From positions 1 to 64,000 of the forward strand of contig NZ_SCIN01000006.1 of NCBI RefSeq assembly GCF_004101245.1: a stretch of 64,000 nucleotides of DNA. The letters are read 5' to 3'. This stretch comes from Sphingomonas sp. UV9 (GTDB lineage: Bacteria; Pseudomonadota; Alphaproteobacteria; Sphingomonadales; Sphingomonadaceae). A model generated the notes under the pieces. It did not search any database and had not been told where the DNA came from. It saw only the letters and a program-made list of their open reading frames with translations. This document shows positions 35,020 through 43,375 of this stretch, one piece after another. How positions within the stretch are numbered: position 1 is the stretch's first letter; every line of letters starts with the position of its first letter. The position numbers and the translations under genes are program-made.

Positions 35020-35456
35020 GCGGTCGCGTCCGGCTGATAGTGTGCGTGATCGCCTGCTTTGTTGCGGCGATCGGCGGTGTGTTCATCGGGCGGGCACTTC
35101 TTCCTTCGCCGGTGCAGCCCGGCGCGGAGCTGCACGAGGTGTTGCATCATAAGCTGGCGCTGGACGCAGACCAGCAGGCACGCCTGCAAGTCTTGGAACA
35201 GCGCTTCGCGGTCCAACGACGCGCCTTCGAGCGGGAGTTGCGGGCCGACAATGCCCGTCTCGCGGAGGCTATCGAAGTCGAACACGGCAACGGACCGCGC
35301 GTTGTCGCGGCAGTCGATCGGAGCCACGCCGTCATGGGCGAGCTTCAGAAGGCTACGCTCGCGCATATATTCGCCATGCGACAGCTTCTCCGGCCGAACC
35401 AGACCGGGCAGTTCGACCAGGCGGTGGTGAAGGCGCTCACCGACGATCAGCGTTGA
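35016..35456 (+). CDS. CnrX-like periplasmic metal sensor
   Basis: A 146-residue protein with one N-terminal membrane helix (LIVCVIACFVAAIGGVFIG). The helical periplasmic domain has H40, H44, E61, H117 and M121. Their spacing equals the CnrX ligands H42, H46, E63, H119 and M123 with a constant shift of two. In CnrX these residues bind Ni/Co and release the sigma factor through CnrY. It overlaps the CnrY-like gene by 4 nt. It stands in front of a copper operon rather than a cobalt-nickel pump. Confidence 0.8.
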   Translation: MSGRVRLIVCVIACFVAAIGGVFIGRALLPSPVQPGAELHEVLHHKLALDADQQARLQVLEQRFAVQRRAFERELRADNARLAEAIEVEHGNGPRVVAAVDRSHAVMGELQKATLAHIFAMRQLLRPNQTGQFDQAVVKALTDDQR

Positions 35457-36022
35457 GTCTAGACTGGACCTCGCTCACCGAGGCCGAGCTTGCGACGCTC
35501 AGCATCGCGGGGCGGGAAGCGGCCTTTGCCGAGATCATGCGTCGCCATCAGCAACCGATTTTCCGGATGGTCCGCGCCTGCGTCGGTGAACCCGACGAGG
35601 CGCTGGACTTGTTGCAGGAGACCTTCGTTGCTGCCCACCAAGCCATGCCGCGTTACGATGGCAATCGGTCGATGCGCGCGTGGCTTTCCACGATCGCGCT
35701 CAACAAATGCCGTGATTGGGGACGCAAGCGGACCGTGCGCCGCTTCCTCTCATTCGCGATCCCGGTCGGCATCGAGGCCGAGGCAGTTACGGACGATCAG
35801 GTGCCGATCGACGACGCCGCCAGCGATCGGCAGGAGCTGGACCGGGTGACGCGCGCCATCGCTGCCCTCCCCGTTGCCTTGAAGGAGCCGCTGGTATTGC
35901 GGACGATCGAAGGCTTGAGCCAGGCGGAAACCGCTGCGGTGTTGTCGATCAGCGAGAAGGCTGTGGAAACGCGGCTTTATCGCGCGCGTGCCAAGCTGCT
36001 CGAGCAATTAGGCGATCGTTGA
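35453..36022 (+). CDS. ECF sigma factor, CnrH-like
   Basis: A 189-residue ECF sigma factor with region 2 (RREAAFAEIMRRHQQPIFRMVRACVGEPDEALDLLQETFVAAH) and region 4 (ALPVALKEPLVLRTIEGLSQAETAAVLSISEKAVETRLYRARAKLLE). The start is TTG 35453, embedded in the stop of the sensor gene (CGTTGA), which points to coupled translation. It should direct RNA polymerase to its own promoter and to copAB just downstream (68-nt gap). The GGAAC-type -35 typical of many ECF promoters was not found. Confidence 0.85.
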   Translation: MSLDWTSLTEAELATLSIAGREAAFAEIMRRHQQPIFRMVRACVGEPDEALDLLQETFVAAHQAMPRYDGNRSMRAWLSTIALNKCRDWGRKRTVRRFLSFAIPVGIEAEAVTDDQVPIDDAASDRQELDRVTRAIAALPVALKEPLVLRTIEGLSQAETAAVLSISEKAVETRLYRARAKLLEQLGDR

Positions 36023-36089
36023 GGGGTAGCACGACGCACCGCGTATCAAGGCTAGGGGGACATCCCCGATCGAAAGCCTTGAGGATCGT

Positions 36090-38018
36090 ATGAGCCGCAT
36101 TATCGACCGCCGCCAGATGCTACGCGGTGCCGCCCTTGCAGGCGGCGGAATCGCGCTGTCGGCCTACATGCCGGCATGGGCGCAGACCAATTCGGCAGGC
36201 ATCATCACGCCGCTGCCGACCGTCACCGGCAGCGACATTACGCTCCGCATCGCGCGCCAGACGATGATGATCGATGGCCGCGCGTCCAAGGCGATCGGCA
36301 TCAACGGCACCGTGCCGGCCCCGCTGATCCGGTTGCGCGAGGGGCAGACCGTTCGTCTCAATGTCATCAATGATCTCGACGAGGACAGCTCGATCCACTG
36401 GCATGGCCTGCTCGTTCCCCCGCAGTTCGATGGGGTGCCCGGCATCTCGTTCCCCGGCATCAAGGCGCGATCGAACTTCCTGTATGAGTTTCCGATACGG
36501 CAGAACGGCACGTATTGGTATCACAGCCATTCCGGGCTTCAGGAACAGCTCGGGCATTACGGGCCGATCGTGATCGATCCTGCCGGCGCCGATCCGGTGC
36601 AGTCCGACCGCGAACATGTCATCGTGCTGTCCGACCACAGCCAGCTGAGCCCGGCTACCATCTTCCGCGACATGAAAGTCGACCCCGGTCACTTCAACTA
36701 TCAGCGTCAGACCCTGGCCGGCCTGCTTTCCGGCAAGGATCAGCCGCTCAAGGACCGCGTCGATTGGGGCAAGATGCGGATGGACCCCACCGATATTTCC
36801 GACGCGACCGGCCCCGCCTATACCTATCTCGTCAACGGTCACGGCCCGCGCGACAACTGGACCGCGCTGTTCACGCCCGGGCAGCGCGTACGACTACGCG
36901 TCATCAATGCATCGTCGATGACAACCTTCAATGTTCGCATCCCCGGTCTCAAGCTCAGCATCGTCCAGGCCGACGGGCAAAACGTCATGCCGGTCGAGGT
37001 GGACGAGTTCCAGATCGGTGTTGCCGAAACCTACGACGCAATCGTTACCCCGATCGACGACCGAGCTTACACGCTTGTCGGCGAGGCGATCGACCGATCC
37101 GGCTTGGCGCGCGCCACGCTCGCCCCGCGCCCCGGCATGGCGGCCGAGGTGCCTGCGCTTCGTCCGCGCTCGCTCGCGACGATGAAGGACATGGGCATGG
37201 ATATGTCGAGCGGCGGGATGCGCGGCCCCGACCCGACCAATGAGAAAAACCCGTCCGCCGGTCTCACCACCCCCGGCGCCGGCATGGCAGCAGGCGCGAT
37301 GGCAATGGGCGGAATGCCGCAAGGCGGCACGATGTCAGGGATGGATCATTCGGCGATGAACCACGGTGCGATGGCGACGGGCGGCAGCGCGGGCGGCATG
37401 GCGGGGATGGACCATAGTTCGATGGGCGGCGAGCAGGGCATGGCCGGCATGGACATGGGGTCCATGAAGATGCGCGACTTCTCCAAAGCCCCGCAGGTCA
37501 AAAAGGGGCCGGGTGTCCAGACGATCTCGCCGATGCCGATGGATCGCACCGGCGACCCCGGTCAGGGGCTTGAGAATGTCGGCCACAAGGTGCTGGTCTA
37601 CCGGGACTTGATGGCGCTGGAACGCAACCCGGACGTGCGGGCTCCCAGCCGCAGCCTCGACATTCACCTGACCGGCAACATGGAGCGCTTCATGTGGTCG
37701 TTCGACGGCGTGAAGATGTCCGACATGATGGAGCCGATCCCCTTCCTCGAAGGTGAGCGCGTGCGGATCAACCTCATCAACGACAGCATGATGGGGCACC
37801 CGATCCATATCCACGGCCACTTTTTCGAGCTGGTTACGGGGCACGGCGATCATGCACCGCGCAAACACACCGTCATCGTCCAGCCAGGCGGCAAGGTGAC
37901 GTGGGATTTTACCGCCGATGCGGTCGGCGATTGGGCGTTCCACTGCCATCTCCTCTACCACATGCACGCCGGCATGATGCGAACCGTGAGTGTCCGTCCG
38001 CGGGGAGACGCCGCATGA
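36090..38018 (+). CDS. copA: Multicopper oxidase CopA (PcoA-like)
   Basis: A 642-residue protein with a Tat signal (DRRQMLRGAALAGGG) followed by three cupredoxin domains. Copper ligands are visible in SIHWHG near 103, YWYHSHSG, PIHIHGHFFEL near 572 and FHCHLLYHMHAGMM near 617. A Met-rich segment (about residues 365-460, repeated MDHS, GM, SMGG) resembles PcoA. It oxidises Cu+ in the periplasm. It overlaps copB by 4 nt. The gene name is shared with the unrelated P-type ATPase at 30641. Confidence 0.93.
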   Translation: MSRIIDRRQMLRGAALAGGGIALSAYMPAWAQTNSAGIITPLPTVTGSDITLRIARQTMMIDGRASKAIGINGTVPAPLIRLREGQTVRLNVINDLDEDSSIHWHGLLVPPQFDGVPGISFPGIKARSNFLYEFPIRQNGTYWYHSHSGLQEQLGHYGPIVIDPAGADPVQSDREHVIVLSDHSQLSPATIFRDMKVDPGHFNYQRQTLAGLLSGKDQPLKDRVDWGKMRMDPTDISDATGPAYTYLVNGHGPRDNWTALFTPGQRVRLRVINASSMTTFNVRIPGLKLSIVQADGQNVMPVEVDEFQIGVAETYDAIVTPIDDRAYTLVGEAIDRSGLARATLAPRPGMAAEVPALRPRSLATMKDMGMDMSSGGMRGPDPTNEKNPSAGLTTPGAGMAAGAMAMGGMPQGGTMSGMDHSAMNHGAMATGGSAGGMAGMDHSSMGGEQGMAGMDMGSMKMRDFSKAPQVKKGPGVQTISPMPMDRTGDPGQGLENVGHKVLVYRDLMALERNPDVRAPSRSLDIHLTGNMERFMWSFDGVKMSDMMEPIPFLEGERVRINLINDSMMGHPIHIHGHFFELVTGHGDHAPRKHTVIVQPGGKVTWDFTADAVGDWAFHCHLLYHMHAGMMRTVSVRPRGDAA

Positions 38019-39235
38019 CGCGCCTTGCTCCCCTGTTGGCGTCGGCCGCCATGCTCACCCTCGCATCTCCGGTCGCTGCGCAGTCGATGCAGGGCATGAA
38101 TATGCCCGGCATGACGATGCCGGCTCAGAAGAAACCTGCGGCCAAATCGTCCGCGCCAGCCAAGCGCGCCAAGGCAAAACCCGTTGCCGCGAAGCGCAAG
38201 GCGCCCGCGAAAGCCACGGCTGACCCGATGGCCGGCATGGCGGGCATGGACCATTTGGCAATGCCGGGCATGACCATGCCCGGCGATGCCTCAAAGCCAG
38301 CGCCGGGCGCGTCCCAATCCATGCCGGGAATGGAGATGCCCGCGAGCGGCCAAACGGCTCCACAGGGCGCTCAGCAGGCAATGCCGGGGATGAATATGTC
38401 CGGCGACCAGCACAGCGGCCATGATATGCAGGCCATGCCGGGCATGGTCGGGATGGCGATGCCTGGAATGGAGCAGACCGGCACGGCGCTTTCCGCCGGG
38501 AACGCACCGGCTCCCGCGCCGCCGATGGATCATTACGCCGATCGTCAGTTCGCGCCGGCCGATATGGCCAAGGCGCGGCACGACATGATGTTCGAGCAAG
38601 GCGGCCAGCCCTTCTACCAGGTCATGTTCAATCTCGCCGAATATCAGGCACGCCAAGGCCGCGACGGATATCGTTGGGATGGCGAGGCGTGGTTCGGCGG
38701 TGACATCAATCGCTTGTGGCTGAAGAGCGAGGGCGAGGGCGCGTTACGCGAGGGTGTCGAAAGTGCCGAAGTTCAGGCGCTCTACAGTCGAGCCATCGGG
38801 CCGTACTTTAACCTTCAGGCAGGCGTCCGCCACGACTTCCAGCCGTCACCGAACCGCACCTATGCGACCGTCGGGTTCGAGGGTCTTTCGCCTTATATGT
38901 TCGAGGTCGAGGGCGCTTTGTTCCTGTCGACCAAGGGGGATCTGCTCGGTCGCCTCGAGGGGTATTACGACCAGCGCATCACGCAGCGGCTGATCCTTCA
39001 GCCGCGGGTCGAGTTCAATCTATCGGCGCAGGACGTGCCCGAAAACCGGCTTGGCGCGGGGCTGACCGACGCCGAGCTGGGGCTCCGGCTCCGCTACGAC
39101 ATCAGGCGGCAGTTCGCGCCGTACATCGGCGTCTCCTATGTCGCACAGACCGGACGTACCGCCGATTTCACACGCGCCGAGGGCAAAGATCCGACCACTA
39201 CCAGCTTCGTGGCCGGTGTGCGGGTGTGGTTCTGA
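38015..39235 (+). CDS. copB: Copper resistance outer-membrane protein CopB
   Basis: A 406-residue protein from ATG 38015 with a signal peptide ending SPVAAQS. A Met/Ala/Lys-rich segment (about 25-165) has repeated GMxMPGM units. The C-terminal part (residues about 175-406) matches the CopB/PcoB beta-barrel (DRQFAPADMAKARHDMMFEQGGQPFYQVM ... YVAQTGRTADFTRAEG). It sits in the outer membrane. It overlaps copA by ATGA and shares its promoter. Confidence 0.9.
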   Translation: MTRLAPLLASAAMLTLASPVAAQSMQGMNMPGMTMPAQKKPAAKSSAPAKRAKAKPVAAKRKAPAKATADPMAGMAGMDHLAMPGMTMPGDASKPAPGASQSMPGMEMPASGQTAPQGAQQAMPGMNMSGDQHSGHDMQAMPGMVGMAMPGMEQTGTALSAGNAPAPAPPMDHYADRQFAPADMAKARHDMMFEQGGQPFYQVMFNLAEYQARQGRDGYRWDGEAWFGGDINRLWLKSEGEGALREGVESAEVQALYSRAIGPYFNLQAGVRHDFQPSPNRTYATVGFEGLSPYMFEVEGALFLSTKGDLLGRLEGYYDQRITQRLILQPRVEFNLSAQDVPENRLGAGLTDAELGLRLRYDIRRQFAPYIGVSYVAQTGRTADFTRAEGKDPTTTSFVAGVRVWF

Positions 39236-39274
39236 CGATGAAAGACGCGGGGGCGCAAATAGGGAAACACGAAG

Positions 39275-39859
39275 ATGGATAACCAGGAGAAAAGTAGCGG
39301 AACGGGTTACGGTCGTTTTGCCGCGATGATCGCGACTTCGACCATCGTGATGTTCGGTCTGATGTATCTGAACACCTACACGTGGAGTCACGTCGAATAT
39401 AGCCAGACCCGAATGTGGATGGCCGTCGTCATGGGAGCGACGATGGGCGTCATCATGCTCGGCTTCATGTGGTCGATGTATAAGAACCGGACCGTCAATT
39501 TGGCGATTCTGGCCGGTAGCGTCGTAGTCTTCGCGCTCGCCTTATGGCTGGTCCGCAGCCAGGAGACGGTCGACGACGTGAGCTATATGAAGGCGATGAT
39601 CCCACACCACTCGATCGCGATCATGACGAGCGAGCGGGCGCACATCAAAGATCCCGAAGTTCGCCGACTGGCCGATGGGATCATCGATGCCCAGGTTCGC
39701 GAAATCACAGACATGAAGCGGATGATTGCGCGGCTGGAAGCGCACCCCACGCCGAACGGCGCGCCGGACCTACCGTCTTACCGCGACAAGCAGGTTCCCC
39801 CTCCCCCGCCCGAAACCGACGAGAGCGCCGGGGTGAACACCCTACAGCCGATCCGCTGA
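39275..39859 (+). CDS. DUF305-family membrane protein
   Basis: A 194-residue protein with three hydrophobic segments (FAAMIATSTIVMFGLMYL, MAVVMGATMGVIMLGFMW, LAILAGSVVVFALALWLV). A periplasmic DUF305 helical domain follows with MIPHHSIAIMTSERAHIKDPEVRRLADGIIDAQVREI. The His/Met pairs (MIPHH, IAIM) are the likely copper ligands. It follows copB by 39 nt and is probably in the same operon, as in many copper loci. Confidence 0.82.
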   Translation: MDNQEKSSGTGYGRFAAMIATSTIVMFGLMYLNTYTWSHVEYSQTRMWMAVVMGATMGVIMLGFMWSMYKNRTVNLAILAGSVVVFALALWLVRSQETVDDVSYMKAMIPHHSIAIMTSERAHIKDPEVRRLADGIIDAQVREITDMKRMIARLEAHPTPNGAPDLPSYRDKQVPPPPPETDESAGVNTLQPIR

Positions 39860-39921
39860 AGGCGTGAGGGATGCGATGCTTTGCCGCGTAGAAGGTTGAG
39901 TAATCACCGAGGAGATCGAGA

Positions 39922-40311
39922 ATGCGTTTGATACCGATGTTTGCAGCCTTTGCGATCCTCGCCACCCCCGCGCTCGCGCAGCAGGGCGGGATGCAGGGCA
40001 TGGATCATAGCCAGATGAAGGGCATGAACCACGGCGACATGGCCACGATGATGGCCGGCAATCCCTACGGGCAGGCCGAGATGGACATGCACCAGAAGAT
40101 GATGGCCGCCAAGCAGGGCGACCCATCGGAAATGTGGACCCGCAAGATGATCGAGCATCACCGCGGCGCGATCACCATGTCGCGTGTCGCGGTGCGCGAC
40201 GCCAAGGATGCCGAGACGCGGCAGATGGCGCAGATGACGATCACCAAGCAGGAAAAGGATATTGCAGAGCTACAGGCGTGGCTCCGCAAGCACGGTAAGC
40301 GCCCGCAATAA
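39922..40311 (+). CDS. Exported DUF305-family protein
   Basis: A 129-residue protein with a Sec signal ending TPALAQQ. A Met/His-rich segment (MQGMDHSQMKGMNHGDMATMM) precedes the DUF305 domain (MWTRKMIEHHRGAITMSRVAVRDAKDAETRQMAQMTITKQEKDI). It is the soluble relative of the preceding membrane protein and probably a periplasmic copper binder. A strong hairpin follows at 40320. Confidence 0.85.
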   Translation: MRLIPMFAAFAILATPALAQQGGMQGMDHSQMKGMNHGDMATMMAGNPYGQAEMDMHQKMMAAKQGDPSEMWTRKMIEHHRGAITMSRVAVRDAKDAETRQMAQMTITKQEKDIAELQAWLRKHGKRPQ

Positions 40312-40319
40312 CGGGTGTT

Positions 40320-40364
40320 GCCCCGCCCTGTTTTCCCAAGGACGGGCAACAGGGCGGGGCTTTC
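40320..40364 (+). terminator. Rho-independent terminator after the copAB-DUF305 operon
   Basis: A 13-bp stem, GCCCCGCCCTGTT (40320-40332) with AACAGGGCGGGGC (40348-40360), closes a 15-nt loop and is followed by TTTCGATTTC. It is placed 8 nt after the DUF305 stop. Confidence 0.8.
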
Positions 40365-40442
40365 GATTTCACATGTAACCAAATTGATGATCTCGCGAAA
40401 AAGACTTGGCCGATTGACAGTTTCAAAGGCGCCCCGCAGGAA

Positions 40443-40817
40443 ATGCATGTGAAGCGCCTATTTCTTTTCCTGATGCTGATCGGCGTGATGGCCGGGCTTG
40501 CTGTGCAGCAGCCGGCCCAGGCGCTTGCCGCCCCGGCAGGTGCGATGGACATGTCAGCGATGGCAACGAGCGACATGGCGTCGATGCCGGATTGCATGTC
40601 GGCGATGGAGAAGGACGCATCTCACAAGCCGTGCAAGTGCGGCTTGGCCGGCTGCATCGCTATGATGGCGTCGGGCGGATCGATGATGCTGTCCGACGCA
40701 TCGATGGTTCTCCAGGCTGCGGCCCGCTCCGATCGTGATGAGCAGATCGGTATCTTCGCAGCCTTGCGCGGCCGTTCGACCGCCCCCGAGCCAGAACCTC
40801 CTTCGATCCTGATCTGA
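40443..40817 (+). CDS. Exported Met/Cys-containing hypothetical protein
   Basis: A 124-residue protein with a signal peptide (FLFLMLIGVMAGLAVQQPAQALA). The mature part has MDMSAMATSDMASMPDCMSAMEKDAS, then HKPCKCGLAGCIAMMASGGSMM. The Met and Cys clusters look like copper ligands. It lies between two copper operons, 90 nt before the cusC-like gene. I recognise no family; it may be a small periplasmic copper-binding protein of the cus operon. Confidence 0.6.
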   Translation: MHVKRLFLFLMLIGVMAGLAVQQPAQALAAPAGAMDMSAMATSDMASMPDCMSAMEKDASHKPCKCGLAGCIAMMASGGSMMLSDASMVLQAAARSDRDEQIGIFAALRGRSTAPEPEPPSILI

Positions 40818-40907
40818 TTTCAAGTCCGCGCGCGTGCTCGTCACGCGACCCGGCGCGCATGCGCCGGGTACGACGCGATGTGAACTCAAGGATCAGGACA
40901 TGATGAA

Positions 40908-42161
40908 ATGCGAACCCCCTTACGCCGCCGCGCGTCGCGCGCGCTGGTATGGCTCGCGCTCGCGTCGGTCAGTATGCCGGCGATTGCCGGACCGCTGACC
41001 TTCGACGCGGCGCTGCAAAAAGCCGCTGCCGACGCGCCGTCCATCAAGGCGAAGTCGCTCGGTGCGGATGCTATGCGTTCGGCGCGAAGCGCCGCAGGAC
41101 AGTTGCCCGATCCCAAGCTCGCGCTCGGGATCGACAGCTTTCCGATCTCGGGACCGCTCGCGTTCGCGCCACAGCGCGATAACTTCACCTGGGCGCGCGT
41201 CGGTGTCTCGCAGGACATTCCCAATCTTGCCAAGCGTCGCGCGCAACGTGGTCGCGCCGAAGCGGACATAGGCGTCGCCGACGCAGAGACCGGTGTGGAG
41301 GCCCGCATCGTCAAGGTCCAGGCCGCGCTTGCATGGATCAGTCTCGCATATGCCGAGCGTAGACTTACGGCGCTCGACACGGTGCTCCACCGGCTCGACC
41401 GCTTCGTCAAAGCGTCACCCGGTGCGGTCGCGTCGGGTGCATCGCGGCCAGCGCAGGTGCTCGCCGGGCGCGAAGCCGTTGCGAAATTACAGGACCGTCG
41501 CGACGAGCTGGTGTCGATGGTCGGCCGCGCGCGCGCCGACCTCACGCGCTGGACGGGCGAAGCCGACCCCGACATCGCAGGTCCGATCCCGGACTTCACG
41601 GTAGAGCCTGCGCGCCTGCGCGCGTCGCTTCGCGAGCATCCGACGCTGGTGTTGGCCGGTGCCACCATCGGTCGCGCGGATGCCGACCTCCGCATGGCCG
41701 AGGCCGAACGGCGTCCCGATTTCGGCGTCGATCTGTCCTACCAACGCCGCGATCCCCGGTTCGGCGATTATGTGTCTGCCGGGGTCACGATCGGCCTGCC
41801 GTTGTTCAAAAAGCGGCGTCAGGAACCGTTGATCGCGGCCCGCGCTGCCGATGCTAACAGTGCACGCGCCGGCGCAGATGCGAGTTTGCGCGAACTGACC
41901 GCCGATCTCGAAGCAGGTCTTGCCGATCACGCGATGCACCACGCGCAATGGTCGCGCGCCCGCGACGTGCTGCAGCCGCTCGCCGAGCAGCGGGTGACGC
42001 TCGAGACCGGCAGTTACAGCGCCGGGCGCGCCACCCTCACCGACATCGCCGACGCGCATGCCGCGCTTGCCGATGCGGTCCTCACCACGCTCGATCGCGA
42101 GGCGACTGTCGCCGCGGATGGCGCGCGGCTCATTCTTCTGTTCGGGAGCACCGACCAATGA
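40908..42161 (+). CDS. cusC: TolC-family outer-membrane factor (CusC-like)
   Basis: A 417-residue protein with a signal peptide (ALVWLALASVSMPAIAG) and the long-helix duplicate pattern of TolC proteins (FDAALQKAAADAPSIKAKSLGADAMRSARSAAGQLPDPKLALG). It is the outer-membrane channel of the CusCBA system. It overlaps cusB by 4 nt. Confidence 0.85.
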   Translation: MRTPLRRRASRALVWLALASVSMPAIAGPLTFDAALQKAAADAPSIKAKSLGADAMRSARSAAGQLPDPKLALGIDSFPISGPLAFAPQRDNFTWARVGVSQDIPNLAKRRAQRGRAEADIGVADAETGVEARIVKVQAALAWISLAYAERRLTALDTVLHRLDRFVKASPGAVASGASRPAQVLAGREAVAKLQDRRDELVSMVGRARADLTRWTGEADPDIAGPIPDFTVEPARLRASLREHPTLVLAGATIGRADADLRMAEAERRPDFGVDLSYQRRDPRFGDYVSAGVTIGLPLFKKRRQEPLIAARAADANSARAGADASLRELTADLEAGLADHAMHHAQWSRARDVLQPLAEQRVTLETGSYSAGRATLTDIADAHAALADAVLTTLDREATVAADGARLILLFGSTDQ

Positions 42162-43375
42162 CCCTCACGTCACTTCAACGGTCGCAGCTCGCGGCGACGT
42201 TTGCCGCTGTCGCCCTCGTGGCGGGCGCTGGAGGCTATTATCTGGCCGGTTCGCATGATGGGGCACCTGCCGCCGGGACGACGGACACCCCTCGCAAGCC
42301 TCTCTATTATTACGACCCGATGGTGCCGCAGGAGCATTACGACAATCCGGATTCCCTGTCGTCGATGGGGATGAAGACGGTCCCCAAATATGCCGACGCG
42401 AGTAGCGGCCCAACGGCAAAGCCAGGCGTCACGATCGACCCTTCGGCGATGCAGAACCTCGGCATCCGGCTTGCGACCGCGACCACCGGCACGTTGGCCG
42501 GCACGCTCGATGTGACCGGCGCAATCGACTTCAATCAGCGCGACATCGCAATCGTGCAGGCACGTGCCGCTGGCTTCATCCAGCGGGTCTATGGCCGCGC
42601 ACCGGGCGACATAATCCGTGCCGGGGCGCCGATCGCCGACGTGCTGGTCCCCGAATGGGGCGGCGCTCAGGGGGAATATGAAGCGGTGCGCAAGACCGGC
42701 GACCCGTCGTTGATCGCTGCCGCACGCCAGCGTCTTCGACTGATCGGCATTCCGGGCGGCGTGGCGGGCGGGCGCGGGATGAGCACCATCCGCAGCCCGA
42801 TCGGGGGCGTTATCCAGACACTCGATGCCCGCGCCGGCGTTACGCTCGCACCCGGTCAGACGCTGGCGCAGGTCAATGGCCTCGCCACGGTTTGGTTGAA
42901 CGCTGCAGTGCCGGAAGTCCGCGCAACCGCAGTCAAAGTCGGGCAGACCGCGAATGCCGAGCTGGCGGGGTTTCCTGGCGAGCGCTTCACCGGCCGCGTC
43001 ATCGCCGTCTTGCCGACGACGCAGGCGGACAGCCGGACGCTCACGGTACGGATCGAGCTGCGTAACCCGGGCGGTCGCCTGCGCCCCGGCATGTTCGCGA
43101 CCGTCCATCTGGGCGGCACGTCCGACACCGCGCTGCTGGTGCCGAGCGAAGCCGTGATCCGCACCGGCAAGCGTACGCTGGTCATGCTTGCCGACGGCAA
43201 GGGTCGTTTCCGACCGGCCGAGGTCCGTATCGGGCGCGAGGCGGGCGGCCAGACCGAAATTCTCGCCGGATTGGCATCAGGCGAGAAGGTCGTCGCATCG
43301 GGCCAGTTCCTGCTCGATAGCGAGGCGAGCCTGACCGGAATCGCCGCGCGCCCGATCACGGGGGACACGAAGTGA
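42158..43375 (+). CDS. cusB: RND periplasmic adaptor (CusB-like) with heavy-metal-binding N-terminus
   Basis: A 405-residue protein from ATG 42158. An N-terminal membrane anchor (residues 5-25) precedes a short heavy-metal-binding motif (YYYDPMVPQEHYDNPDSLSSMGM), then the adaptor barrel-sandwich (GAIDFNQRDIAIVQARAAGFIQRVYGRAPGDIIRAG) and a C-terminal beta-barrel. It carries Cu+ or Ag+ to the CusA pump. It overlaps its neighbours by 4 nt on both sides. Confidence 0.88.
   Translation: MTLTSLQRSQLAATFAAVALVAGAGGYYLAGSHDGAPAAGTTDTPRKPLYYYDPMVPQEHYDNPDSLSSMGMKTVPKYADASSGPTAKPGVTIDPSAMQNLGIRLATATTGTLAGTLDVTGAIDFNQRDIAIVQARAAGFIQRVYGRAPGDIIRAGAPIADVLVPEWGGAQGEYEAVRKTGDPSLIAAARQRLRLIGIPGGVAGGRGMSTIRSPIGGVIQTLDARAGVTLAPGQTLAQVNGLATVWLNAAVPEVRATAVKVGQTANAELAGFPGERFTGRVIAVLPTTQADSRTLTVRIELRNPGGRLRPGMFATVHLGGTSDTALLVPSEAVIRTGKRTLVMLADGKGRFRPAEVRIGREAGGQTEILAGLASGEKVVASGQFLLDSEASLTGIAARPITGDTK

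Noticed and set aside
35453..36089. A standard ECF -35 GGAAC promoter for copAB
   Set aside because: No convincing GGAAC/-10 pair was found in the 68-nt gap, so the sigma-dependent promoter was not annotated.
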